Positions 1 to 7,668 of a stretch of 64,000 nt of DNA are shown piece after piece. The notes below the pieces were generated by a model. The model did not search any database, was not told the DNA's origin, and worked only from the letters and a program-made list of their open reading frames with translations. The position numbers and the translations under genes were made by a program. The DNA lies in contig NZ_BSOA01000012.1 in assembly GCF_030160275.1 (NCBI RefSeq), positions 124,001-188,000 on the forward strand. The letters run 5' to 3'. Origin of the DNA: Dyella flagellata. GTDB lineage: Bacteria > Pseudomonadota > Gammaproteobacteria > Xanthomonadales > Rhodanobacteraceae. Position 1 is the first letter of the stretch; every line of letters begins with the position of its first letter.

Positions 1-424
1 CGTCATTGACGGGAACCGACTGCATCTGCGTGGTGGCTTTCACCCGACCCTGCCGCTGCTGCACGACGTGCCAGGCCTCGTGTGGGAGGTGCTTGTCCTG
101 TCCCGCGCCAAGGTGAATTTCGTTCCCCTGCGCGTACGCCAAGGCATTCAGTTGCGCCGGCTTGGAGGAATTGCGATGCACGACGACGTTGCCCATATCC
201 ATCCCCGACAAAGCCTCGATGCCCGTGCGCAGCTGCGAGGGCAGGCCGTTCGATCTTTCCGGCTTGGACACATCACGCAACTGCGTAATGCGATCGCGCT
301 GGGCGGCCTGCCTTGGACTCTCATCAATCTTTCGCTGCATCGGATGCGAGGCGCCGCCACCGGCGCTGGCTGATGCCGGCTCGACATTTGCCGCATGCTG
401 GTCGGCGGGAATGCTTTGCTTCAT
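1..424 (-). CDS. DUF4157 (HExxH) eCIS-associated protein, 3' end outside window
   Basis: The frame is open from an ATG at 424 to the window edge (141 codons seen). Residues about 60-135 match the DUF4157 pattern: a Gly/Asp/Val-rich strand leading into VVVHRNS, then a stretch that ends in the metalloprotease-like motif HEAWH (residues 115-119) followed by VVQQRQGRV. DUF4157 proteins are repeatedly found as cargo or toxin carriers of eCIS loci. The N-terminus (residues 30-50) holds QRKIDESPRQAAQ followed by an I-x-Q-L end, also present in the next two cargo-block proteins. The gene is the last visible one of the eCIS operon, 20 nt after the toxin gene. A C-terminal toxin domain may lie beyond position 1. 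Confidence 0.85.
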   Translation of the reverse strand, partial: MKQSIPADQHAANVEPASASAGGGASHPMQRKIDESPRQAAQRDRITQLRDVSKPERSNGLPSQLRTGIEALSGMDMGNVVVHRNSSKPAQLNALAYAQGNEIHLGAGQDKHLPHEAWHVVQQRQGRVKATTQMQSVPVND

Positions 425-444
425 GGCGACACCTTCTCGATGGC

Positions 445-1275
445 TTAGTAGCCGGCTAACCAGCCGAGCCCTTTCCACGCGGCACTTCCCACCAGCGCAC
501 CCGCCGCTCCTACAGCCGCACCCGCCGCAATGGGGCCTAGTGTCAAACTGCCAAGGCCAATGCCCGCAGCAGCTCCGAGGATGGCACCCGCACCACCGAC
601 CAACCCCAGTTTGCTGGGTCCAGGAAAGCATCCGGCCGAGTTGATTTTCTCTTCGCCGTTGACTTCCCCCTTGACGGACACCGGTATCTTTTTGATGCGT
701 TCCTTGTGGGCGGCCTTGTCGCCGCTCAGCGACGCAACGTATTTGTTCGCGGTTCCATCGCTCATATCCTGGGTCTGGACTTTATAAGTAACCTCGTCGC
801 CCACCTCGGCATCTTGCATTTCCTGGTTGAAGCCCTGCTCCATCTTTTCTTCCCACTCGCCACTTTCGAACCTCTGGCTCCACGGCCTGACATTGCTGTT
901 GTTGCCCAAACCTCCGAGCCTTTTGGGGATCATGTGGGCGCTCATGCAACGCCACCTCCAGCCCAAGGCTTCCAAAGTCTCATTGACCTTGCTTGCAATC
1001 TCGCTATTGGCGTCTTTGCCCCCGGCACTCAGACTGCCCGGCCAGGCATGCACATCGAAATCGGCCGGCTTTTGCACCGTCTTCTCATAGGTCAGGCATT
1101 GAATCGGTGCCGCGGATTTTTGCAGCTGCTTCACCTGTAGCTGCTGCGCCGCTTGCCGGGAGCTGCCATCCACCCGTCGCTGCAGCGGCGATACGGCACG
1201 CACGCCGGCACGTGACGCCGGCACCGCATTGAACGTCTCCGGGCCAACCGGCATGGCTTGCCTGGTCATCGCCAT
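445..1275 (-). CDS. Putative eCIS cargo toxin: nuclease-like core with glycine-zipper C-terminus
   Basis: A 276-residue protein whose ATG at 1275 is preceded by GAGGAGA. Residues 31-46 carry the shared cargo motif (LQRRVDGSSRQAAQQ). Residues about 110-135 contain MSAHMIPKRLGGLGNNSN, which resembles the H-x-(I/L)-x-x-x-x-G-G-x-G-x-x-x-N signature of DNA/RNA non-specific endonuclease (Endonuclease_NS_2 or HNH-like) toxins. Residues about 212-276 form a Gly/Ala-rich hydrophobic tail with repeated small-x-x-x-small spacing, like a glycine zipper, which could insert in or cross membranes. No immunity gene is obvious next to it. Its place between the methyltransferase and the DUF4157 gene supports a cargo role. 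The nuclease assignment is inferred from the motif only. Confidence 0.6.
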   Translation of the reverse strand: MAMTRQAMPVGPETFNAVPASRAGVRAVSPLQRRVDGSSRQAAQQLQVKQLQKSAAPIQCLTYEKTVQKPADFDVHAWPGSLSAGGKDANSEIASKVNETLEALGWRWRCMSAHMIPKRLGGLGNNSNVRPWSQRFESGEWEEKMEQGFNQEMQDAEVGDEVTYKVQTQDMSDGTANKYVASLSGDKAAHKERIKKIPVSVKGEVNGEEKINSAGCFPGPSKLGLVGGAGAILGAAAGIGLGSLTLGPIAAGAAVGAAGALVGSAAWKGLGWLAGY

Positions 1276-1285
1276 AGGATTCTCC

Positions 1286-1894
1286 TCAGGCTGTTCGACG
1301 GCGCATCAGGATGGTGAAATCATCCGCCACGTATCCGGTCACGAGTTCCGCCGCCGGATCGAGCGTTCGGCAAAAGGCCAGGATCTCCCCAGGGTCCTGG
1401 CCGCACAGCACAGGGGTAGCTTCGAACACATTGGCGTCAAGCAGATTGAAGGCAAGGCCGCGTGTTGCCGCCTCCCACATCTGGCGAATCAGGTTGTACG
1501 GATAAAGCGCGTTGCTGCTGCGATAGCTCAAGGCACCCGATGCGAGTACGTAGTCCACTTCCGGGAGCACCGCGTTGAGTATGTCCGCCTGCACGAATCC
1601 AGTGCGGGGCAAGTGTCCGTAGCGCCGGCAAGCTTCTTCGATGAACTCGGGCATATGATCGACCCCGAGGTAGGCGAGTTCTGTGAATTGAGTATCCAGG
1701 AACGCTTTCAGATCGCCATAGCCGCAGCCGAGATCCAGCACCTTGCAGCCGCTCATGTCACCGACGCGGCACATTACCTCGAACCGCAAGCGCTGGCTGT
1801 CGGGTGAGCGCCAACCCAACGCGCAGCGCTCGGGGTCACCGATACGGCGGCGGTGGTATTGCAGAACGGCAGCCTTTTCAAATAAGTCCATCAT
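1286..1894 (-). CDS. Class I SAM-dependent methyltransferase
   Basis: A 202-residue protein with a methyltransferase motif I, KVLDLGCGYGDLKAFL (about residues 51-66), a motif II acidic strand (YLGVDHMPEFI) and a motif III-like FVQADIL. This is a Methyltransf_25/31 type Rossmann fold. The substrate cannot be told from sequence. It lies in the eCIS cargo block, 10 nt upstream of the toxin gene and same strand, so it may modify a cargo or baseplate protein, or be cargo itself; neither is shown. It lacks the shared N-terminal cargo motif. ATG codons at 1894 and 1891 are both possible starts. Confidence 0.8.
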   Translation of the reverse strand: MMDLFEKAAVLQYHRRRIGDPERCALGWRSPDSQRLRFEVMCRVGDMSGCKVLDLGCGYGDLKAFLDTQFTELAYLGVDHMPEFIEEACRRYGHLPRTGFVQADILNAVLPEVDYVLASGALSYRSSNALYPYNLIRQMWEAATRGLAFNLLDANVFEATPVLCGQDPGEILAFCRTLDPAAELVTGYVADDFTILMRRRTA

Positions 1895-1918
1895 GTCTGC
1901 AGTCCTTTGTACGCGCTG

Positions 1919-2116
1919 CTACTTGCCCTTGCCCTTCTTTGGCGGCGGCACCTTCCCCTTCGGCTTGGCGTCGCCCTTGAGCTGCGCGATATGCGCCGCT
2001 TCGCTCGCCTGCCTGGGCGTGGCGGCCACTTTGCGCTGGGCGGCGCCAGCACCTTCGCTCTGCCCTGCTGCCGGTTCGGCGGCCATCTTGGTTTGCGTCG
2101 GCTTGTTCGTCTTCAT
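1919..2116 (-). CDS. Small basic protein with the shared eCIS cargo motif
   Basis: A 65-residue Ala/Lys/Pro-rich protein with no known domain. Its ATG overlaps the stop of the preceding gene (ATGA), so it is translationally coupled. Residues 26-46 (AQRKVAATPRQASEAAHIAQL) align with the motif in the DUF4157 protein and the toxin (Q-R-K/R-x-x-x-S/T-x-R-Q-A plus an I-x-Q-L end). The tail is a Lys/Pro/Gly run. It could be a cargo-loading adaptor or a remnant of a larger cargo protein that kept only its targeting segment. The function is unknown. Confidence 0.65.
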   Translation of the reverse strand: MKTNKPTQTKMAAEPAAGQSEGAGAAQRKVAATPRQASEAAHIAQLKGDAKPKGKVPPPKKGKGK

Positions 2117-4479
2117 GGACTCTCCACCCTTGGTTTGAGCATGTGATAGGCAATCGTGGCGATCAGCGCCACCAGCAGCACGCCCAGCAGCGCGTTGCCC
2201 CGGCGTATCTGCACTAGGGCCGGGTCACCGGCAAGCAGTAGCGCACCCAGCCCCAGGAAGGCGATGGCGCCGAGCAGTAGGCCTAATTGGTAAGGAAGGC
2301 CGATCTGCCTGATGCGGCAGCTGGAGCGGTAGAACGCGAACGCGATCATCCACAGCAACAACAGCGCTTCGGCGGCCATGCGCAGCGGCCAGCGGTAATC
2401 GCAGATCCACGCACTCAATTGTTCCGTGCGCTGGTGGCGTGCCAGATACATGGCGCGTATGCGTCCGGAGATCATCGGGCCCGGCTTCTGGTCCGTGCGC
2501 GGCGCAGCCCAGAAACCGGCGCCGCCGAAGTTGTCGGACGCATAAGCCAGGTTTTCGGTCAGCTCTTGTTCGTCGTGAGCACCGCTGGAAACAACCGGGA
2601 TCACCCGGTGCAGCAACATGCGGGTATCCACCTCATCGAGGTGGTCATCCTTGTCGATGATGGCAATCAGGTCGCGCATGCTGCGCTCCGTGGGCTGCGT
2701 CAGCAGCACCAGGTAGCGCAAAGTGAGATTGGTGTTGCTTAGGTAGCGGGCACTGTCGCCAGCTGCATGCTGGCTACGCGAAGACGGTGCTTCGGCCTGC
2801 CGCAAATACTGACTCATGCTGCCGACTTGCCAGCTGGCGTCATCGGCGGTCAGATCCGCGTCGCGCAGCACGATGTTGAGCACGTAGTCGCGACCGCGCT
2901 GGCGCAGTTCGCTGATCAGCGCCTGGATCTGCCGGTCGCGGTAGCGGATGAACGCCGGACGCAGCGGGTCCTTTGCGTCCGGAATGCGGTCCAGGTAGAG
3001 CGTCAGCCCGTTGCCGTAGCGCTCGACGCGTGCAAAGCCCGGCACCCAGGCGTGGCTGCGCGAAGCCAGGTCGGTGAGCCGCGTGTCGATGAAATCGGCC
3101 GCCTCGGTGGCCAGCCGTGTGGTGCTGCGCGCGATCTCGTCATCGGTGGCGGTTTTCAGGAATTGCCAGTCATTGTGGTAAAGCGTGAAGTCCAGGGCGG
3201 TGCGATGCTGTTGTGCCTCGACGATGAAATCGGTTTGCGGGGAGGCATTCCAACTCGGTTCCACCAGGTCGCCATTGTCCTTGTACCAAAGCGCAAACAC
3301 GCTGATGCGCGAGAGCAGGCTGAAATCCAGCGGCAACGGCTTGTCCTGGTTGTGCCAGAACGGATAGAAACCGTAGACCTCGCCAGTTAGTTCGCGCACG
3401 CAGCCGCAGCCCTTGCCGCTCCATGATGGCGCCTGCGGATTCAACAACGAATGCGATTGCATGGCCTTGTCGATCAGCAGACTGCGCAGGGCCGGACTCA
3501 TCAACCATTGCGGCAGCTGTTTCCATGGCAGCGGATCGCGCGGCATGTAGTCGTCCTGCTTGGCCAGCTTGGCCCAGTCCGGCGGGCAGTCGCTTGCGTT
3601 GAACGCCGGTGGCGGCCGCCCCTGCTTGCTGGCCGCGGCAACGATCAGTGCCGCGGAGAAACGGCACAAACGCGTATCGAGCGCTGCGGCGAACAACTCG
3701 CGCCCTGGATACTCCACGCCGATCAGGGGCTGCAGCATGCGTTGGAACTGCGCCTTGGCATCGTCTTCGATCGCGGCATCGCCTGACTGGGCCGCATCGT
3801 CAGCCTGATCTCCCTGCTCGTTGTCGTTCGCGTCGTCGGCAGGTGCCTCACCACCTGCCGTTGCGGCATCCGCGGACATTTGCTTTAGCTCATCGAGAAC
3901 GTCTTTGTCCTTGAAGATCGCGTCGGTGAGGCTGTACGTGTCCATCTCGGATTGGGGCGAGGAAGGTGCCGCCAAGGTGTCGGCCAATGGCAAGGTAGTC
4001 AGCGGCTTGGGCGGCGGCGGCTTTTTGGGTGGTGCCGGCTTGGGTGGGGCCGGCGGAGCGACGGGACGCACCGGTGGCGTTGGCTGCCAGGGCGCAATGA
4101 TCGTCAACCGATAGGTTTGCTGTGCCGTGCAGCCGTGATGGTCGCGCACGCTGGCCATGAATACCGCGATATACGGCAACGAACTGGGTGCTCCGGCCAG
4201 GGTGCCGTCCGTGCTCAGCGTAATGCCGGGCGGAAGGCTGCCGGAGTGGTAGGTATACGGCGGCATGCCACCAGTAGCGCGCAAGTTGTAGTGATACGGC
4301 TGGCCGATCGTGCCATCCGGCAACGTCGTCACGCTGCTGCCCAGTTGCAACGGATCTACGTTGGTGCAGGAAACGGCCTTTGCCAAGCCAGGCACAAACG
4401 CAAGCATCATCAACACTACGCCGCAGCAACACAGCGCAAGCTTGCGCAGAATGCTGCACGAATACAGGAACGGCCTCAT
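2113..4479 (-). CDS. eCIS-associated exported membrane protein with putative Ig (PIG) domain and possible GH18-like region
   Basis: A 788-residue protein whose ATG overlaps the ATPase stop (ATGA). The same frame stays open further upstream, but that part lies opposite coding sequence of the ATPase and is rejected. It begins with a signal peptide (about 1-35, ending GLAKA), then a He_PIG-type Ig domain (about 45-128, with SLPPGITLSTDGTLAGAP), a Pro/Lys-rich linker (about 129-160) and an acidic linker. Around residue 370 a region starting GEVYGFYPFWH resembles glycoside hydrolase family 18 barrels, but no DxxDxDxE motif is evident. The C-terminus has about three membrane helices (about 695-785). 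It may remodel or bind the envelope for particle release or anchoring; this is inferred from architecture only. Confidence 0.6.
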   Translation of the reverse strand: MRPFLYSCSILRKLALCCCGVVLMMLAFVPGLAKAVSCTNVDPLQLGSSVTTLPDGTIGQPYHYNLRATGGMPPYTYHSGSLPPGITLSTDGTLAGAPSSLPYIAVFMASVRDHHGCTAQQTYRLTIIAPWQPTPPVRPVAPPAPPKPAPPKKPPPPKPLTTLPLADTLAAPSSPQSEMDTYSLTDAIFKDKDVLDELKQMSADAATAGGEAPADDANDNEQGDQADDAAQSGDAAIEDDAKAQFQRMLQPLIGVEYPGRELFAAALDTRLCRFSAALIVAAASKQGRPPPAFNASDCPPDWAKLAKQDDYMPRDPLPWKQLPQWLMSPALRSLLIDKAMQSHSLLNPQAPSWSGKGCGCVRELTGEVYGFYPFWHNQDKPLPLDFSLLSRISVFALWYKDNGDLVEPSWNASPQTDFIVEAQQHRTALDFTLYHNDWQFLKTATDDEIARSTTRLATEAADFIDTRLTDLASRSHAWVPGFARVERYGNGLTLYLDRIPDAKDPLRPAFIRYRDRQIQALISELRQRGRDYVLNIVLRDADLTADDASWQVGSMSQYLRQAEAPSSRSQHAAGDSARYLSNTNLTLRYLVLLTQPTERSMRDLIAIIDKDDHLDEVDTRMLLHRVIPVVSSGAHDEQELTENLAYASDNFGGAGFWAAPRTDQKPGPMISGRIRAMYLARHQRTEQLSAWICDYRWPLRMAAEALLLLWMIAFAFYRSSCRIRQIGLPYQLGLLLGAIAFLGLGALLLAGDPALVQIRRGNALLGVLLVALIATIAYHMLKPRVESP

Positions 4480-5837
4480 CCTACCGTCCTCCCTTCCTTG
4501 CTCAATTCCTTGGCCAGCGCCATGCGCAGATGGGAGGCACCGACTTGCGCCGCGCCGCTGCGCGCGGCTTGCAGCACGGCAAAGCGCAACACGTTCACGA
4601 TCGCGCCGCCCGACAGCACGTGCTGTTCGGCGATCGCTTCCAGATCGACGTCCGGCGCAAGGCGATCGCTCTGTGGCAGCAGGCCGCGCCATAGCCGAAG
4701 GCGCTGATCGGCGTCGGGCATCGGGAAGTACACCATCGACTGGAAGCGGCGCGAAAACGCGTCGTCGATGTTGCCGCGCAAATTGCTGGCCAGAATCACC
4801 ACGCCGGGAAAGTCCTCCACTCGTTGCAACAGGTAGGCGATTTCCTGGTTGGCATGCCGGTCGTTGCTGTTCTGCACGGCGCCGCGCTTGCCGAACAAGG
4901 CATCGGCTTCGTCGAAGAACAACACCCAGCGCCGGCTCTGCGCCTGGTCGAACACGCGCGCCAGGTTTTTCTCGGTTTCGCCGATGTACTTGGACACCAC
5001 CATCGACAGGTCGATGCGATAGACGTCCACGCCAGTGCTTTGGCCCAGCAGCGTCGCGGTCAGCGTCTTGCCGGTGCCGGGCGGTCCGTAGAACAGGCTG
5101 CGATAGCCAGGCTTGACCGCGCGGCCCAAGCCCCAGTCTTGCATCAGGTCGGGCCCTCGTTGCATCCAGGTCTGGATCACCATGATTTCGTCCAGCACGT
5201 CCGGGGTCAGCACCAGGTCCGGCCAGCCGAGGTCGGTAGTGATGCGCTTGGCCGGAAACTGGATGTTGTAGTCGGGCTTGTGCCATACGCCGGTCTGCAG
5301 GCGTTGCAAGGTTTCGGCGCTGACGCTCAGCGCGCCGCTGAGTTGCGGCTCGTTGCTGGCGCCTTCGCAGTCCAGGCGCAGGATGTCGCGCGCCATGAAA
5401 GGATGTTGCGGATCGAACAGGTCGAACAGCGCGATGCGCCGTGCGAGATCGTCGCCCGCGACCAGGAACGCCGCCGTCTCGCCGGTGGGCAGGAAACCGC
5501 CATGCCGCTGCGCCTTCCAACCGCCGAATTCGGTGAAGCCACGGTCGAGGTTCTGATTACGCACGAACAATAGATCGAGCACGCTTGGCCGCACATGCGG
5601 CGCCAAGGCCAGCGCCAGCACCGCGCGCTCGGCCGCGAGCAGGCCCTGCTCGTCGACCAATTGGGCCAGTGCGCTGCCGGCAGGCAGTGACGGAGGCGGT
5701 GGTGCGGCATCGAAACCTTGCGGCTGCTGCTGGAAATGTTGTTCCAGGCGCAGGTTGAGCACCGCCTCCAGCCAGTCGAGTTCCTGGCTCAGCGCCATGG
5801 CGTGCAGCGCGTAGCGATCGTCAACGCCAGTCGACAT
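4476..5837 (-). CDS. eCIS AAA+ ATPase (Afp15-like)
   Basis: A 453-residue AAA+ protein. The N-terminal 200 residues are family-specific and helical. The ATPase module has Walker A GPPGTGKT (about 254-261), Walker B VLFFDEADALF (about 307-317), a sensor-like VVILASN and an arginine-finger stretch DDAFSRRF. ATPases of this type are a hallmark of Afp/PVC-like eCIS and are thought to help assembly or remodelling in the producing cell. The start overlaps the tape-measure gene by 17 nt and the stop overlaps the next ATG. Confidence 0.93.
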   Translation of the reverse strand: MSTGVDDRYALHAMALSQELDWLEAVLNLRLEQHFQQQPQGFDAAPPPPSLPAGSALAQLVDEQGLLAAERAVLALALAPHVRPSVLDLLFVRNQNLDRGFTEFGGWKAQRHGGFLPTGETAAFLVAGDDLARRIALFDLFDPQHPFMARDILRLDCEGASNEPQLSGALSVSAETLQRLQTGVWHKPDYNIQFPAKRITTDLGWPDLVLTPDVLDEIMVIQTWMQRGPDLMQDWGLGRAVKPGYRSLFYGPPGTGKTLTATLLGQSTGVDVYRIDLSMVVSKYIGETEKNLARVFDQAQSRRWVLFFDEADALFGKRGAVQNSNDRHANQEIAYLLQRVEDFPGVVILASNLRGNIDDAFSRRFQSMVYFPMPDADQRLRLWRGLLPQSDRLAPDVDLEAIAEQHVLSGGAIVNVLRFAVLQAARSGAAQVGASHLRMALAKELSKEGRTVG

Positions 5838-7668
5838 GGATCGCTCCTTTCATCCACGGCAACTTGATCGTTGCATAGCGCCACGGCAGACGGTCCAGCA
5901 GCACGTCGAACGGGCCGGGCTGCACTTTCATGCGCCAGTGTCCTGCGTGCGCTTCGTGCTCGATCAGCCGGCCGATGCGTTGCAGGAAGGTCTGGCGCAG
6001 ACCTCGCGCGGTGGTGCTGCCCAAGGCATTCCAATGCGACACCACGGCGGGCAGCAGGCTGTCGAGCGTGGCAATGGCGTCATCCAGCGGCAGCGCCGGT
6101 GGCACCGCTTCGTCGATCGATATGCCGCATAACAATTTGTTGAGCACCCACTCGTGCTCTTCGCTCTCGGCGTGGCCATCGCTAAGATAGGCAAGGCAAT
6201 GCACAGCGCGGTGTTGTGCCGCTTGATCCACGAACGCATCGTCATGGAGCAGGCCAAGCATGCCGAACAGGCGTGGTGCGTAGTTGGCCAGCAGCACCAG
6301 GCCAGCGTTGGCGATGTAGATCGCCTCATTGTCCGGATGGTCGTCGGCGGGCGAGATGCTGCCATCGCTGTTGCGGCTATTGCGGATGCTCGGTCGTTCG
6401 GCCCGTTCGGCCGACACGCGTGGGGACGACGATGCAGGCCGGCCACTGGCAAGCAGCGGATCGTCTTGCGCCTGCTTTTCTGCCAAGGCCTGCAAGGCTC
6501 TTCGCCAGACGGCCTGCCAGGCGACATGGTCCTGCGGCACCCGCTCGACTTCGCTCAAGTAGGCCAGGCTGTAGTCGAGCAGGTAGGCCTGTAAGGGCGA
6601 AAGACCCAAGCCGGCTTCGCGCACGCGGGGATCCGCCTGATGCGCCAGGGCGAACTGGCGCAGGGATTCATGCCAGATCGCGCTGAGGATTACCTCCTCC
6701 ACGGCGTTGCCGGCTGCGCTTTCGCGATGAGCGCTTTTGGCGTCATCGAGTAGCGCTTGTCGGCGCAATTCGGGTTGCGGACCCAGCAAGCGCGATTGCA
6801 CGCCAAGCAGCAAGCTGCGCCGCAAACCCGACGTTCCCCATTCGGGCGTAGCCGTGTCGATCAAGATGCCGAGCCGTGATGCCTGGCTTTCACCCAATTG
6901 CGCGAGCAGCGCGCCGCCCAAGGCGGCCATCAACCGCTGTACGCGTGCAATGCCCAAAGTACTGCCGCCCTGCCCCCACAAGGCATGCAAGCCGGCCACG
7001 CGCCAGGCCTGCCGTACTTGCCCAAGCTGATACGTGCTCAAGCGACCTTGCGCACGTAATGGTTCGAGCACGTGGTGATCCAGATCTTCCAACGCATGCG
7101 CCAGTTCGGCATGACGCAAGGCCAGCAAGGCCTGCAAGCCGTGGCATGGCGTAATGTGCCCGAGCCGGTGCAGCGTGCGGTCGGCGTGCGGCAAGCGTAG
7201 CAGCGCCGGCCATAGACGCAGCGCCTGGCGCCGTGCCAGGCTGGCCAGCCAATCGGCCAGCGCGCCGTTGGCGCGCGGCGCCATCGACCAGTGCAGCCGG
7301 CCGTGTTCGAGGTAGTACAGAAAATGTTCCAGCTCGCGATCTTCGGCCTGGCTTGCCGATGGTTTGGCGCGAGCGGCCAGCGGATCGGCCACGCCATGCA
7401 GTTGCAGGCGCCGCAAGGCAAGGTCGACGGCCTCCTCCAATCGTCGTCCCCACGCATCGGCATCCGCGGGCACATCGCCCAGGTCGATCTCCAGCTGATC
7501 GATGCGCCATACTTCGCCGCGTGCGGACAAACGCTCGAACAGCGCATCCAGCACCCGCCCTCCCGGACCGCGCAGAAACTCGCTCAAGCGCTGCTGTTGC
7601 GCGAGACCGGAGTGGCGATCAGGGCTGCCGCACGACCACTGCAAGGTCTCGATCACGTGGCGGCTCAT
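5821..7668 (-). CDS. Contractile injection system tape-measure-type protein (Afp14-like)
   Basis: A 615-residue protein. The N-terminus (residues about 1-70), which opens with MSRHVIETLQWSC and contains IDQLEIDLGDVP, is the conserved start of the CIS tape measure family encoded just before the eCIS ATPase. In that family the length sets the particle length. The middle is long, helical and Leu/Ala/Arg-rich. The C-terminal third contains conserved aromatic and acidic segments (IYIANAGLVLLANYAPRLF). Its ATG overlaps the preceding stop as ATGA. Confidence 0.88.
   Translation of the reverse strand: MSRHVIETLQWSCGSPDRHSGLAQQQRLSEFLRGPGGRVLDALFERLSARGEVWRIDQLEIDLGDVPADADAWGRRLEEAVDLALRRLQLHGVADPLAARAKPSASQAEDRELEHFLYYLEHGRLHWSMAPRANGALADWLASLARRQALRLWPALLRLPHADRTLHRLGHITPCHGLQALLALRHAELAHALEDLDHHVLEPLRAQGRLSTYQLGQVRQAWRVAGLHALWGQGGSTLGIARVQRLMAALGGALLAQLGESQASRLGILIDTATPEWGTSGLRRSLLLGVQSRLLGPQPELRRQALLDDAKSAHRESAAGNAVEEVILSAIWHESLRQFALAHQADPRVREAGLGLSPLQAYLLDYSLAYLSEVERVPQDHVAWQAVWRRALQALAEKQAQDDPLLASGRPASSSPRVSAERAERPSIRNSRNSDGSISPADDHPDNEAIYIANAGLVLLANYAPRLFGMLGLLHDDAFVDQAAQHRAVHCLAYLSDGHAESEEHEWVLNKLLCGISIDEAVPPALPLDDAIATLDSLLPAVVSHWNALGSTTARGLRQTFLQRIGRLIEHEAHAGHWRMKVQPGPFDVLLDRLPWRYATIKLPWMKGAIHVDWR

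Noticed and set aside
4480-5520. N-terminal extension fusing the GH18-like protein to an upstream reading
   Set aside because: That part lies out of frame within the AAA+ ATPase gene; the true start overlaps the ATPase stop and gives a signal peptide.
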